A stretch of 64,000 nt of DNA from Salipiger profundus (GTDB lineage: Bacteria > Pseudomonadota > Alphaproteobacteria > Rhodobacterales > Rhodobacteraceae): the NCBI RefSeq assembly GCF_001969385.1, contig NZ_CP014796.1, forward strand, positions 558,001 through 622,000, read 5' to 3'. Below are positions 1 to 9,609 of this stretch, piece by piece. The translations under genes were made by a program, and so were the position numbers. Below the pieces are notes generated by a model, which was given only the letters and a program-made list of their open reading frames with translations, did not search any database and was not told the origin of the DNA. Each line of letters begins with the position of its first letter. Within the stretch, counting starts at the first letter, position 1.

Positions 1-121
1 GGAGCCGCGAAAGCGCTACGCAATCGGCCAGAATTGGCCACAATCCACGGCTATTCACGGGGACTGAACGCGCCCGAACCACACGCGGCGCCCCTGAGGT
101 CAAAGCCCGAGAGGAAACACG

Positions 122-979
122 ATGCGACTGGTATTCGGACTTGTGCTGATCGCCGGCCTTGGTCTGGCCGGCTTTGCCGTTCACCTCGCACAGAAGCAGT
201 TCGGCGCCTATCAGAACGCGCTTCGCCACGAACGCGAGAAGGCGGTGCAGGTGGTTCCGACACAGCAGATCTACGTCGCGAACCGCAAGCTCAATCATGG
301 CCATGTCCTCACCAGGGAGGATGTCCGCCTGGCGCCCTGGCCGACCGAGATCCTGCCGAAGGGCATCTTTGACGCCAAGACCCCCCTGTTTGCCGAGGGT
401 GCGGAGCCGCGCGTCGTGATGCAGGCAATGGACAGGTTCGACGCCGTTCTCGCCAGCCGCGTGAGCGAGCCCGGCGGCGACGCGGGCCTGACCTCGCGTC
501 TCGACAAGGGCCAGCGCGCCTTTGCCATCAAGGTCGATGTCGCCACGGGCGTCTCGGGCTTCCTGCGGCCCGGCGACCGCGTCGACATCTACTGGACCGG
601 CCGGATGCCCGGCGGCGACCCGAACCTGCCACGCGGCGACGTGACCCGGCTGATCCAGACCGGCGTCCGGCTGATCGCCATCGACCAGGCCTCGGTCATC
701 TCGAGCAGCAGCCCCACCATCGCGCGCACCGTCACCGTGGCCGTGAGCCCGCAGCAGGTCGCCGGGCTCGCGCAGGCGCAGAGCACCGGGCGGCTGTCGC
801 TCTCGCTTATGGCCGCCGACGACGAAACCGTCGCCGACGTGATCGAGATGGACCAGCGCGAGCTCCTGGGGCTTGTCGCGCAGGAGCAGCAGGTCGAAAA
901 GGCGGCGCCCGAGGTCTGCTCGACCCGGGTGCGCCGTGGCTCCGACGTGGTCGAGATCCCGATCCCCTGCACCAACTGA
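122..979 (+). CDS. cpaB: Tad/Flp pilus assembly protein CpaB (RcpC)
   Basis: This 285-residue protein is the periplasmic CpaB/RcpC component of the Tad pilus, thought to work with the outer-membrane secretin. An N-terminal hydrophobic anchor (residues 1-22) is followed by an SAF-type domain around residues 50-115 (VANRKLNHGHVLTREDV) and a RcpC-like C-terminal half with the family-typical GFLRPGDRVDIYWT stretch. A purine-rich site (GAGGAAA) lies just before the ATG. It is the first gene of a ten-gene plus-strand Tad operon in this window. The 121 bases before it carry no gene; a Flp pilin would be expected further upstream. Confidence 0.9.
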   Translation: MRLVFGLVLIAGLGLAGFAVHLAQKQFGAYQNALRHEREKAVQVVPTQQIYVANRKLNHGHVLTREDVRLAPWPTEILPKGIFDAKTPLFAEGAEPRVVMQAMDRFDAVLASRVSEPGGDAGLTSRLDKGQRAFAIKVDVATGVSGFLRPGDRVDIYWTGRMPGGDPNLPRGDVTRLIQTGVRLIAIDQASVISSSSPTIARTVTVAVSPQQVAGLAQAQSTGRLSLSLMAADDETVADVIEMDQRELLGLVAQEQQVEKAAPEVCSTRVRRGSDVVEIPIPCTN

Positions 980-1168
980 CCGGCCGTCGAGTGCCCGGGG
1001 CGCGCTTCATGCGCCCCCGTCCCGCGACAGGGCATGTTGCGGGATATCCACATCGCCTTCGGGCCCGAAGGCCTTGATTATTGCTTTGAAATGGAAAGCG
1101 TCGCAGACTGCCGCGAAGAGCGGGCGCACAAGACCTGCATCTCGAGGCGTGATCAGAAGGCAGATCGC

Positions 1169-2587
1169 ATGACATTTGACAAGTGCATCAAGGCAGCCCT
1201 GCTCGGGCTGGGCCTGGCTCTGAGCCCTGTCGCGCTCACCGCCCAGGCCGATAATTTGCGAGTTGTCCGCACCGGCACCGAGAGCGTGCTGAGCGTTCCG
1301 ATGAACCGCGCGGTCGTCGTCGAAAGCGATACCCCCTTCGCGGAGCTGTCGATCGCCAACCCCGCGATCGCCGACATCTCCTCGCTCTCCGAGCGGACGA
1401 TCTACGTGCTGGGCAAGACGCCCGGCATGACCACGCTCACCATCCTCGACGCCAACGGGCGGCTCATCACCAATGTCGACGTGCGCGTCGCCGCCGATGT
1501 CACCGAGTTCAAGGAGCGCCTGCGCCAGATCCTGCCCAACGAGCGGATCGAGGTGCGCACCGCCAACGACGGCATCGTGCTGTCCGGCACGGTCTCGAGC
1601 GCCCAGAAGCTGCAGCGCGCGCTCGATCTGGCGCAGCGCTACGCCCCCGAGCGGGTCTCGAACCTGATGGTCGTGGGTGGCGTGCAGCAGGTGATGCTCA
1701 AGGTCCGCTTCGCCGAGATGCAGCGCTCGGTGGCCAAGGCGCTCCGGTCCTCCATCGCGCTTGGCGGCACGATCTTCGGCGACGACGTCGACCTTGCCAC
1801 CGAGACCGGGACCTGGCTCAGCGGCAACAACGGCCTGGGCAACCCCGTCGAGGTTTCCGGCGACGACCAGGGCGCCACGCTGATCGGTTTCGGCGCCGGC
1901 AACCTCGAGGTCGGCATCCTGCTCGAGGCGCTCGAGAGCAAGGGCGTGTCGCGCACGCTGGCCGAGCCGAACCTGACCGCCCTGTCCGGGCAGGAGGCGA
2001 AATTCCTCGCCGGTGGCGAATACCCGATTCCGGTGTCGCAGGGCGATGGCGGCATCAGCGTCGAATACAAGCCCTTCGGCGTGCAGCTCAACTTCATCCC
2101 GCGAGTCATCGACGGCGACCTCATCAATCTCGAGCTGTCGGGCGCCGTGTCATCCATCGACAGCGCGAACGGCGTTGTGCTCGACTCGATCAGCGTCGAT
2201 GCCTTCCGGCGCCGCGAGATCTCGACCACCGTCGAGATGCGTGACGGCGAGAGCTTCGCCGTGGCCGGCCTGCTGCAGGACGACTTCCGCGATCTCAACG
2301 GCCAGGTGCCGTGGCTCGGCGACATCCCCGTGCTCGGCGCGCTGTTCCGCAGCGCCGAATACCAGCGCGAGCAGTCCGAGCTGGTCATCATCGTGACGCC
2401 GCACCTCGTGACCCCCACCCGGGGCGAGGCGCTGGCGCTGCCGACCGACCGCGTGCGCCCGCCGTCCGAGAAGGACCTGTTCCTCTACGGCCGCACCGCG
2501 TCGGACACCAGCAGGCCGACATCCGGCGGGGCAGCCGAGGTTGCCAAGCAGGATTTCACCGGCTCTTATGGCTACGTGATGGACTGA
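1169..2587 (+). CDS. cpaC: Tad pilus secretin CpaC (RcpA)
   Basis: This is the outer-membrane secretin that forms the exit channel for the Tad pilus. The frame is open from 1034, but the ATG at 1169 is chosen because AGAAGG lies 8 nt upstream and it begins a clean signal peptide (MTFDKCIKAALLGLGLALS, cleavage near AQA). The 472-residue protein has an N-terminal pilus-secretin domain, a BON-like segment (RIEVRTANDGIVLSGTV) and a C-terminal secretin domain ending in the VPWLGDIPVLGALFRS signature and a LVIIVTPHLV strand. It follows cpaB by 189 bp and precedes the OmpA-like lipoprotein. Confidence 0.93.
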   Translation: MTFDKCIKAALLGLGLALSPVALTAQADNLRVVRTGTESVLSVPMNRAVVVESDTPFAELSIANPAIADISSLSERTIYVLGKTPGMTTLTILDANGRLITNVDVRVAADVTEFKERLRQILPNERIEVRTANDGIVLSGTVSSAQKLQRALDLAQRYAPERVSNLMVVGGVQQVMLKVRFAEMQRSVAKALRSSIALGGTIFGDDVDLATETGTWLSGNNGLGNPVEVSGDDQGATLIGFGAGNLEVGILLEALESKGVSRTLAEPNLTALSGQEAKFLAGGEYPIPVSQGDGGISVEYKPFGVQLNFIPRVIDGDLINLELSGAVSSIDSANGVVLDSISVDAFRRREISTTVEMRDGESFAVAGLLQDDFRDLNGQVPWLGDIPVLGALFRSAEYQREQSELVIIVTPHLVTPTRGEALALPTDRVRPPSEKDLFLYGRTASDTSRPTSGGAAEVAKQDFTGSYGYVMD

Positions 2588-2609
2588 GACGATGCAGGGG
2601 CGCAGAAGA

Positions 2610-3266
2610 ATGAAACGACTTGGCGCAGCCGCCTGCGGCCTCTGCCTGCTCACCGCCTGTGCCGGGGTCGGCAACGACCCGGTGCGCGGCCAGTTCTGGG
2701 ACGAGGCCGGCTCGATCACCGACAACGGTGATTTCGGCAACGCCACGATGACCAACTCGCAGGTCATGAAGAACCATGACGCCTATGTCCTGAACCTGGG
2801 CAAGCGGTTCGCGGCCGAGGTGCCGTCGATGGTGACCTTCGCCTTCAACAGCGCTCAGCTCGATACGAACGCGCGGGCCATCCTGGCCGAGCAGGCCAAC
2901 TGGATCCGGCAGTTCCCCGAGGTGCGCTTCCGCGTCTACGGTCACACCGACCTCGTCGGTTCGGCGGCCTACAACAAGCGGCTCGGCATGGCGCGGGCGC
3001 AGGCGGTGGTGGCCTATCTCGCGTCGCAGGGGATTTCCCGCAGTCGCCTCGAGGCGGTCGTCTCCTACGGGGAAACCCAGCCGCTGATTCCCACCGACAA
3101 CCGCGAGCGCCAGAACCGGCGCACGGTGACCGAGGTTTCGGGCTTCGTGAAAGGCCGGGGCCAGGTGCTCGACGGCCAGTATGCCGCCGTCATCTATCGC
3201 GAATACATCCGCAGTGCGCAGCCGGTCTCGACACTTGACCAGGCGAACGCTCCGGGCGGCTCCTGA
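2610..3266 (+). CDS. OmpA-family lipoprotein of the Tad locus
   Basis: The product is a peptidoglycan-binding OmpA-family lipoprotein, probably tying the secretin complex to the cell wall. The ATG at 2610 is preferred over 2592 because it starts the lipoprotein signal MKRLGAAACGLCLLTAC, with the lipobox cysteine near residue 17. The OmpA C-terminal domain spans roughly residues 70-175 and contains VTFAFNSAQLD, YGHTDLVGSAAYN and RRTVTEV, matching the peptidoglycan-binding loop of the family. It begins 22 nt after cpaC and is followed by a 229-bp gap before cpaE. Confidence 0.85.
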   Translation: MKRLGAAACGLCLLTACAGVGNDPVRGQFWDEAGSITDNGDFGNATMTNSQVMKNHDAYVLNLGKRFAAEVPSMVTFAFNSAQLDTNARAILAEQANWIRQFPEVRFRVYGHTDLVGSAAYNKRLGMARAQAVVAYLASQGISRSRLEAVVSYGETQPLIPTDNRERQNRRTVTEVSGFVKGRGQVLDGQYAAVIYREYIRSAQPVSTLDQANAPGGS

Positions 3267-3495
3267 CCCGGAGCCGTCCCGTCGCCGGCGCCCGGCATCG
3301 TCCGGCAATTCCGTACAATTACGATTTTTCGGCCCCAATGTTGCCCTGTTTCGCGGCGACTCTGCCCCCTGACGGGAGATCCGCGCCGAGCCCGACTCGG
3401 ACCGGACACGCCCCCGGCAGCGGGTAAAAGCCTGATGGATCAGCCTTTCCCTTTGCCCCTGGGGTGTCTCCCCAAAGAGCGAAGGATGAGAGGCA

Positions 3496-4737
3496 ATGAC
3501 GAGCACGACAGCGCTGCACAATGATCCCAGTCCCATCGTGGCCTGCACGGTCAGCCGGAACGTGCAGAACTTCGACCTTCTCATCGAGGACATGGAGGAT
3601 CTGCTGGGCGAGGGCTGGGGTGACCTCGGCTTCGGCGAGGCGCTGGCCTTTCTCAACCAGCCCGATGCCCGGATGCTGGAGTTCATCGCGCTTGCCATCG
3701 ACGAGGACGACGAACAGGCGATCGGGCTTCTGTCCGAAGTGATCTCGGCTGCCAAGGCGCGCGACATCAAGGTCGTGCTGATCGCAGAGGATGTCACACC
3801 CGCCGCGTTGCACCAGCTTCTTCGGCGCGGTGCCGACGAATTCGTCCCCTACCCGCTGCCCGAAGGAGAGTTGCGTGCCGCCGTCGACCGGCTGCGCCGG
3901 CTCTCCGCTCCGGCCGAAGAGCCCACGAAGGCAAAAGAGGGCGTGCGGCTTTCGGGTGGCGGCGACGGCGTGCTGATCGCGGTGCAAGGCCTGTCGGGCG
4001 GCTGCGGGGCGACGACCCTCGCGGTCAACCTCGCGTGGGAGCTTGCCAATGTCGGCAAGGACAAGGCGCCCCGCGTCTGCCTGCTCGATTTCGACCTGCA
4101 GTTCGGCTCGGTCGCGACCTATCTCGACCTGCCCCGCCGCGAGGCGGTCCTTGAGCTTCTGGGCGACACCGAGGCGATGGACGGCGACAGCTTCGGGCAG
4201 GCGCTGGTGACCTACGGCGAGAAGCTGCACGTGCTGACCTCCCCCGCCGACGTGATCCCGATGGACCTGCTGACTCCGCAGGACATCAAGGCCGTGCTGA
4301 ACGTGGCACGCGAACACTTCGACTACGTCATCGTCGACATGCCCAGGACGCTGGTGCAATGGACCGAGACCGTCCTGCTCGAGGCGCAGGTCTACTTCGC
4401 GATGCTCGAGTTGGACATGCGGTCGGCGCAGAACGCGCTGCGGCTCAAGCGCGCGCTGCTGGCCGAAGAGCTGCCCTTCGACAAGATCCGCTTCGCCCTC
4501 AACCGCGCGCCGAAGTTCACCGACCTGCAGGGCAAGAGCCGTGCCAAGCGGATGGCCGAGAGCCTCGGCATTTCCCTGACGCTGCAGCTGTCCGACGGCG
4601 GCAAGCCGGTGGCGCTGTCGGGCGACCACGGCGTTCCGATGGCCGAGCAGGCGCCGAAGAACCCGCTGCGGAAGGAGCTCGTCAAGCTGGCCTCCGAGTT
4701 GCACGCGATCGGTCTGACCGAAGCCCAAGCCGCCTGA
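3496..4737 (+). CDS. cpaE: Tad pilus localisation ATPase CpaE (TadZ)
   Basis: CpaE/TadZ is a MinD/ParA-type protein that positions the pilus machine at the cell pole. The first 135 residues form a receiver-like pseudo-domain, and a MinD-like domain follows from about residue 163. The P-loop reads GLSGGCGATT, so both the signature lysine and the Walker lysine of KGGxGKT are absent; CpaE proteins commonly lose the second, but loss of the first suggests weak or no ATP hydrolysis. A downstream LLDFDLQFGSVA matches the Walker B region. The 229 bp upstream (3267-3495) contain short GC-rich dyads and could hold an internal promoter. Confidence 0.9.
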   Translation: MTSTTALHNDPSPIVACTVSRNVQNFDLLIEDMEDLLGEGWGDLGFGEALAFLNQPDARMLEFIALAIDEDDEQAIGLLSEVISAAKARDIKVVLIAEDVTPAALHQLLRRGADEFVPYPLPEGELRAAVDRLRRLSAPAEEPTKAKEGVRLSGGGDGVLIAVQGLSGGCGATTLAVNLAWELANVGKDKAPRVCLLDFDLQFGSVATYLDLPRREAVLELLGDTEAMDGDSFGQALVTYGEKLHVLTSPADVIPMDLLTPQDIKAVLNVAREHFDYVIVDMPRTLVQWTETVLLEAQVYFAMLELDMRSAQNALRLKRALLAEELPFDKIRFALNRAPKFTDLQGKSRAKRMAESLGISLTLQLSDGGKPVALSGDHGVPMAEQAPKNPLRKELVKLASELHAIGLTEAQAA

Positions 4738-4752
4738 GAAGGAGCCTGAGAG

Positions 4753-6189
4753 ATGTTCTCCCGCTACAAGAAACCCTCGGCGAAAGACGCAACACCGGTC
4801 GCCGCAGCCGTGACCGAGGCGCCCCGGCCCGAGGCCGCGCCGAAACCCGCCAGCATGCGCAAGCCCAAGCCGGTGCGCCCCGCCGAGGCTGTGCCGCAGG
4901 ACAAGGAGCGCAAACGCAAGGAGCGTCTCGGCGAAATCAAGCTCGAGCTTCACCGGGCGCTTCTCGACAACCTCAACCTTGCCGCCATCGACCAGGCCAG
5001 CGAGCGCGAGCTGCGCGACGAGATCAGCGCCATCGTCGCCGAGACGCTGCAGGAAAAGGGCGTGGTGCTGAACCGAGAGGAGCGCACCACCCTCAACCAG
5101 GAGCTCTACGACGAGGTGAAGGGCCTCGGCCCGCTCGAAACGCTGCTGCAGGACGACACGGTGTCGGATATCCTGGTCAACGGCCCGCACCAGATCTTCG
5201 TGGAACGCTCGGGCAAGCTGCAGATGTCGGACGTGGTGTTCAAGGACGAACGCCACCTCATGCGGATCATCGACAAGATCGTCTCGGCCGTGGGTCGTCG
5301 GGTCGACGAATCCAATCCATACGTCGACGCCCGCCTTGCCGACGGCTCGCGCTTCAACGCCATGGTGCCGCCGATCGCGGTCGACGGCTCGCTCGTCTCG
5401 ATCCGGAAGTTCAAGAAGGACAAGCTGTCGATCGACGACCTGATCCAGTTCGGCGCCTTCACCGAGGAAATGGCCGTCTACCTGCAGGCCGCCGTCGCCA
5501 CCCGGCTCAACGTGATCGTCTCGGGCGGCACCGGCTCGGGCAAGACGACCACGCTCAATGCGCTGTCGTCCTTCATCGACGACAGCGAACGCATCCTGAC
5601 CATCGAGGACACGGCGGAACTTCAACTGCAGCAGACCCATGTCGGCCGGATGGAAAGCCGCCCGCCCAACGTCGAGGGCAAGGGTGCCGTCACCCCGCGC
5701 GACTGTCTCAAGAACGCGCTGCGGATGCGCCCCGACCGGATCATCGTCGGCGAGACCCGCGGCGAAGAGGTCATCGACATGTTGCAGGCCATGAACACCG
5801 GCCACGACGGCTCGATGACCACGATCCACGCCAACAACCCGCGCGACGGCATCAGCCGGATGGAGAACATGATCGCCATGTCCGGTGTCGAGATGCCGCT
5901 CAAGGCGATGCGCAGCCAGATTTCCTCGGCGGTGAACCTCATCGTGCAGGCCAGCCGTCTGCAGGACGGCTCGCGCCGGATGACCTCGATCACCGAGATC
6001 ACCGGCATGGAGGGCGACGTCATCTCGATGCAGGAGATCTTCCGCTTCCAGCGCGTCGGCCTCACCCCCGAGAACAAGATCATCGGGCATTTCACCGCGA
6101 CCGGCGTGCGCAGCCACTTCTCGGAGCGCTTCAAGATGTGGGGCTTCGACATCCCGCCGTCGATCTACGAACCCTTCCGCCCGGAGTAA
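4753..6189 (+). CDS. cpaF: Tad secretion ATPase CpaF (TadA)
   Basis: This is the hexameric secretion ATPase that powers pilus assembly in the cytoplasm. The 478-residue protein carries a charged N-terminal region, then the type II/IV secretion ATPase core with Walker A GGTGSGKTTT near residue 260, an Asp box (LTIEDTAELQL), a Walker B region (DRIIVGETRGEE) and the His box (STMTTIHANNPRD-like sequence, here GSMTTIHANNPRD). AAGGAG lies 11 nt before the ATG. It starts 15 nt after cpaE and is followed after 6 nt by tadB, so translation is probably coupled. Confidence 0.95.
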   Translation: MFSRYKKPSAKDATPVAAAVTEAPRPEAAPKPASMRKPKPVRPAEAVPQDKERKRKERLGEIKLELHRALLDNLNLAAIDQASERELRDEISAIVAETLQEKGVVLNREERTTLNQELYDEVKGLGPLETLLQDDTVSDILVNGPHQIFVERSGKLQMSDVVFKDERHLMRIIDKIVSAVGRRVDESNPYVDARLADGSRFNAMVPPIAVDGSLVSIRKFKKDKLSIDDLIQFGAFTEEMAVYLQAAVATRLNVIVSGGTGSGKTTTLNALSSFIDDSERILTIEDTAELQLQQTHVGRMESRPPNVEGKGAVTPRDCLKNALRMRPDRIIVGETRGEEVIDMLQAMNTGHDGSMTTIHANNPRDGISRMENMIAMSGVEMPLKAMRSQISSAVNLIVQASRLQDGSRRMTSITEITGMEGDVISMQEIFRFQRVGLTPENKIIGHFTATGVRSHFSERFKMWGFDIPPSIYEPFRPE

Positions 6190-6195
6190 CCCGCC

Positions 6196-7161
6196 ATGCT
6201 GTCCGCAGAACTGATCATATACGGCCTGATCTTCGTGGGCGTGCTCGTCCTCGTCGAGGGCGTCTACCTCGTGGCCTTCGGCAAGTCGATCAGCCTCAAC
6301 AGCCGGGTGAACCGGCGGCTGGAGATGCTCGAGAAGACCACCAGCCGCGAAGAGGTGCTCGCCAAGCTCCGCAAGGAGATGGACCAGCATCTCGAGAACC
6401 GTGGCATCCCGCTCTACTCGATCCTTGCCGACCGAGCGCAGAAGGCCGCCATCGCCTTTACCCCGAACCAGCTCATCCTGATGATGGTCGGCGTCAGCGT
6501 CTTCGCCTTCATGGCACTTACCATCGGGACCGAGGCCAGCCTGCCGGTGCGCGCGGTGATCGGCGTCGGCATGGGCATCGGCGGCGTCTTCATGTGGGTC
6601 AACGGCAAGGCCAAGAAGCGGCTCGCGCTGATCGAGGAACAGCTGCCCGATGCGGTCGAGCTGATGGTGCGTAGCCTCCGCGTCGGCCACCCGTTCAGCT
6701 CGGCGATTTCGGTCGTCTCGCGCGAGATCAAGGACCCGCTGGCCACCGAGTTCGGGGTCATCTCGGACGAATCCACCTATGGCCGCGACATCGGCGAGAG
6801 CCTCAAGCACATGGCCGAACGGCTCGACATGCAGGATCTTCGCTTCCTCGCCGTCGCGGTGTCGATCCAGCAGCAGTCGGGCGGCAACCTGGCCGAGATC
6901 CTCGAGGGGCTCGCCAAGGTGATCCGGGCCCGCTTCCGCCTGTTCCGCCGGGTCAAGGCGATCACCGCCGAAGCGCAGTGGTCGGGCAAGTTCCTCTCGG
7001 GCTTCCCGGTCGGCGTGCTGCTCATCATCCAGGTGACCGACCCGCATTACTACGACGAGGTCATCGACCACCCCTGGTTCATTCCGGCGTGCTTCATCGT
7101 GGCCATCTTCCTGGCGCTGAACCTGCTCGTCATGCGGATGCTCGTGAACATCAAGGTCTGA
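6196..7161 (+). CDS. tadB: Tad inner-membrane platform protein TadB
   Basis: TadB is one of two type II secretion F-domain platform proteins that pair with the CpaF ATPase. The 321-residue sequence has an N-terminal membrane segment (residues 3-25), a pair of helices around residues 95-140, the T2SSF domain with LPDAVELMVRSLRVGHPF and RFLAVAVSIQQQSGGNLAEIL, and two C-terminal membrane helices after residue 265. These are the expected features of the family, and the length is normal. It sits between cpaF and tadC with gaps of 6 and 13 nt. Confidence 0.93.
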   Translation: MLSAELIIYGLIFVGVLVLVEGVYLVAFGKSISLNSRVNRRLEMLEKTTSREEVLAKLRKEMDQHLENRGIPLYSILADRAQKAAIAFTPNQLILMMVGVSVFAFMALTIGTEASLPVRAVIGVGMGIGGVFMWVNGKAKKRLALIEEQLPDAVELMVRSLRVGHPFSSAISVVSREIKDPLATEFGVISDESTYGRDIGESLKHMAERLDMQDLRFLAVAVSIQQQSGGNLAEILEGLAKVIRARFRLFRRVKAITAEAQWSGKFLSGFPVGVLLIIQVTDPHYYDEVIDHPWFIPACFIVAIFLALNLLVMRMLVNIKV

Positions 7162-7174
7162 GAGGACACCGACC

Positions 7175-8149
7175 ATGCTCGACACACTGAACACGATGAT
7201 CACCAACATGCTCGGACCGGCAGGCCCCCTCATGGTGGTCGCAGGCCTTGCCCTGCTGCTCATCCTCGCCACCGTGCCGATGCTGCTGCGACAGAAGCCC
7301 GATCCGATGGACAAGCTCGCCAAGAGCGGCCGCGACCGGATCGACGCCGAGACCAAGGCGATCCTGCGCGACACCCGCCGCAACGCGAAGCTGAACAAAT
7401 ACGCGCAGTATCTCGAGCCCAAGAGCGCCGAGGAACTGGGCGAGGTCCGGCTCAGGCTGCTGCAGGCCGGCTACCGCACCCGCGACGCGGTGCGCATCTA
7501 CTACCTGTCGCAGATGGTCCTCGGCATCGGTCTGCTGGCGCTCGGCACGCTCTACTTCTTCATGTTCAAGAACGGCGCCGATGCCACGATGCAGCAGAAG
7601 CTGCTCTATATCGTGGGCCCCGGCGCGGTCGGCTACCTCGCACCGAAATACTGGATCACCAAGCGCGTCGAGGAGCGCAAGAAGCAGATCGAGGAAGGCT
7701 TCCCCGATGCGCTCGACATGATGCTGGTCTGCGTCGAGGCCGGACAGTCGCTCGACCAGTCGATCGTCCGCGTCGCAAGGGAGCTTCGGGCCTCCTACCC
7801 CGCGCTGGCCGACGAGTTCGAGATCATCAGCCACGAGATGAAGGCCGGCAAGGACAAGGCCACCGTGCTCAACGACATGGGCGACCGCTGCGGCGTGCAG
7901 GACGTGTCCTCTTTCGTTACCGTGCTCAACCAGGCGTCGAGCTTCGGCACCTCGATCGCCGACGCCCTGCGGATCTATGCCTCGGAGATGCGTGACAAAA
8001 GGGTCATGCGCGCCGAGGAAAAGGCAAACAAGCTGCCGACAAAGATGACCCTGACCACTATGATGCTGACGGTGCCGCCGCTTCTGATCATCCTCGTGGG
8101 TCCGTCCGTGGTGAGCATCACGCAGCTTGGAAACATGGCCATCAAGTAA
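7175..8149 (+). CDS. tadC: Tad inner-membrane platform protein TadC
   Basis: TadC is the second F-domain platform protein and is paralogous to TadB. The 324-residue protein has an N-terminal membrane helix (around residues 14-30), a central hairpin (YYLSQMVLGIGLLALGTLYFF), the F domain with FPDALDMMLVCVEAGQSLDQSI and SSFVTVLNQASSFGTSIADAL, and a C-terminal hydrophobic segment. A GAGAGGAC site precedes the ATG. The stop codon is 4 nt before the start of the TPR lipoprotein gene. Confidence 0.93.
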   Translation: MLDTLNTMITNMLGPAGPLMVVAGLALLLILATVPMLLRQKPDPMDKLAKSGRDRIDAETKAILRDTRRNAKLNKYAQYLEPKSAEELGEVRLRLLQAGYRTRDAVRIYYLSQMVLGIGLLALGTLYFFMFKNGADATMQQKLLYIVGPGAVGYLAPKYWITKRVEERKKQIEEGFPDALDMMLVCVEAGQSLDQSIVRVARELRASYPALADEFEIISHEMKAGKDKATVLNDMGDRCGVQDVSSFVTVLNQASSFGTSIADALRIYASEMRDKRVMRAEEKANKLPTKMTLTTMMLTVPPLLIILVGPSVVSITQLGNMAIK

Positions 8150-8153
8150 CCCC

Positions 8154-8711
8154 ATGCGCACAGGGCTCATCGCCTGCCTGATCCTTTCCACGCTGGCCGC
8201 CTGTTCCCCGGGCGGCCGGTCCGGCTCTGCCGATCGGACCTATGCCCCCGCGATCAACCCGAGGGGCGAGGCCGTCGACGGGCTTGTCGTCGGGCATCGC
8301 CTCATGGCCGCCGGCGAATACGAGCTCGCGCTCGAAGCCTTCACCCGCGCCGCGGGCCGGCACGGGCTGACCGGCGAGATCCTGACCTCGCTCGGCTCCG
8401 CCAATCTCGCGCTCGGGCGGCTCAACCAGGCCGAGGACCTGCTGCGCCGGGCCGTCGAGGCCGAGGCCGACTGGGCCGAGGCCTGGAACAACCTCGGCGT
8501 GGTGCTCATGGAGCGCGGCAAGACCGCCGAAGCCGCCGAGGTCTTCCGGCGGGCCTATGCGCTCGACAATGGCGAAAGTGACGCAATTCGCGACAATCTG
8601 CGCTTGGCGCTCGCAAAAATCGAAAATCCGGGCTACGATCCCGACCAACAACAAGACTACGCGTTGGTGCGCCTAGGCAGCGGCAGCTACCTGATCCGGC
8701 GGACCTTCTGA
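8154..8711 (+). CDS. tadD: TPR lipoprotein of the Tad locus (TadD-like)
   Basis: This is a tetratricopeptide-repeat lipoprotein of the TadD type, thought to help secretin assembly. The ATG at 8154 gives a lipoprotein signal, MRTGLIACLILSTLAAC, with the lipobox cysteine at about residue 17; the frame also opens at 8127 inside tadC, but that would bury the signal. Three TPR-like units follow from residue 45 (GEYELALEAFTRAAG, GRLNQAEDLLRRAVE, GKTAEAAEVFRRAYA). The length of 185 residues is short for TadD. It is close behind tadC and followed after 33 nt by a second TPR lipoprotein. Confidence 0.82.
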   Translation: MRTGLIACLILSTLAACSPGGRSGSADRTYAPAINPRGEAVDGLVVGHRLMAAGEYELALEAFTRAAGRHGLTGEILTSLGSANLALGRLNQAEDLLRRAVEAEADWAEAWNNLGVVLMERGKTAEAAEVFRRAYALDNGESDAIRDNLRLALAKIENPGYDPDQQQDYALVRLGSGSYLIRRTF

Positions 8712-8744
8712 CGACGAGGCAAGAGCAGTAAAAGGACGCAACAA

Positions 8745-9605
8745 ATGCGCCACCCCATCCTGTTGACCCTCTGCGCCGCGGGGGTCTTCGGCCTTTCCGC
8801 CTGCGACAAGTCCATCGACGCCGATGCCGTCGACCGCGAGTTCGCCGGCGTGAACGCCATCGATGGCACCGGGCTGAACGACGTGATGCTCACCGCCGGC
8901 GACCCGGATGACGCCGTTGCCTACTTCCGACGTGCCGACACGCTCGACCCCGACCGTATCGACCTGAAGCGCGGTCTTGCCAAGTCGCTGGTCCGCGCCA
9001 AGCGCAGCACCGAGGCGGTCGCCGCCTGGTCCCGTGTCGTCGCGCATGAGGGCGCCGGCCCCGAGGACAGCGTCTCGCTCGCCGACGCACTCATCCGCAA
9101 CAACGAGTGGAAGCGCGCCGAGGAAGTGCTCAACGGCATCCCGCCCACGCACGAGACCTACCAGCGCTACCGTCTCGAGGCGATGATCGCCGACAGCAAC
9201 AAGCAGTGGCAAAAGGCCGACAGCTTCTACGAGACCGCCGTGGGCCTGACCACGAAACCGGCGCCGGTGCTCAACAACTGGGGCTATTCGAAGCTGACCC
9301 GTGGCGACTACCAGGGCGCCGAAAAGCTCTTCTACGACACGCTGCGCCACGACCCGGCGATGTTCACCGCCAAGAACAACCTCGTGCTCGCGCGCGGCGC
9401 GCAGGGCAACTACACGCTTCCAGTGCTGCACATGACGCAGGTCGAACGCGCCGAGCTGCTGCACACGCTGGGCCTGTCGGCGATCAAGCGCGGCGATGTC
9501 GAGATCGGCAAGGGGCTGCTGCGCAACGCCATCGAGACCCACCCGCAGCATTTCGAAGCGGCCGCGACGGCACTGGCGGCCCTTGAAGGGCCCGTCACGA
9601 ACTGA
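8745..9605 (+). CDS. second TPR lipoprotein of the Tad locus
   Basis: A 286-residue lipoprotein with a short signal ending in GLSAC at residue 19 and several tetratricopeptide units (AYFRRADTLDPDRIDLKRGL, NNWGYSKLTRGDYQGAEKLF, and a C-terminal GLLRNAIETHPQHFEAA). It is the longer of two TPR lipoproteins in tandem and the better length match to canonical TadD, so the names of the two could be exchanged. AAAAGGA lies 11 nt before the ATG. It ends 4 nt before the prepilin peptidase gene. Confidence 0.82.
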   Translation: MRHPILLTLCAAGVFGLSACDKSIDADAVDREFAGVNAIDGTGLNDVMLTAGDPDDAVAYFRRADTLDPDRIDLKRGLAKSLVRAKRSTEAVAAWSRVVAHEGAGPEDSVSLADALIRNNEWKRAEEVLNGIPPTHETYQRYRLEAMIADSNKQWQKADSFYETAVGLTTKPAPVLNNWGYSKLTRGDYQGAEKLFYDTLRHDPAMFTAKNNLVLARGAQGNYTLPVLHMTQVERAELLHTLGLSAIKRGDVEIGKGLLRNAIETHPQHFEAAATALAALEGPVTN

Positions 9606-9609
9606 CCCG

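Noticed and set aside
4359..6674. A 771-codon plus-strand frame over cpaE, cpaF and tadB
   Set aside because: It is an out-of-frame shadow with very high Arg content and spans three real genes.
3319..7422. A 1367-codon open frame on the minus strand opposite cpaE, cpaF and tadB
   Set aside because: It is the mirror of strongly conserved genes in high-GC DNA, is rich in His, Asp, Arg and Leu as antisense frames are, and matches no family.
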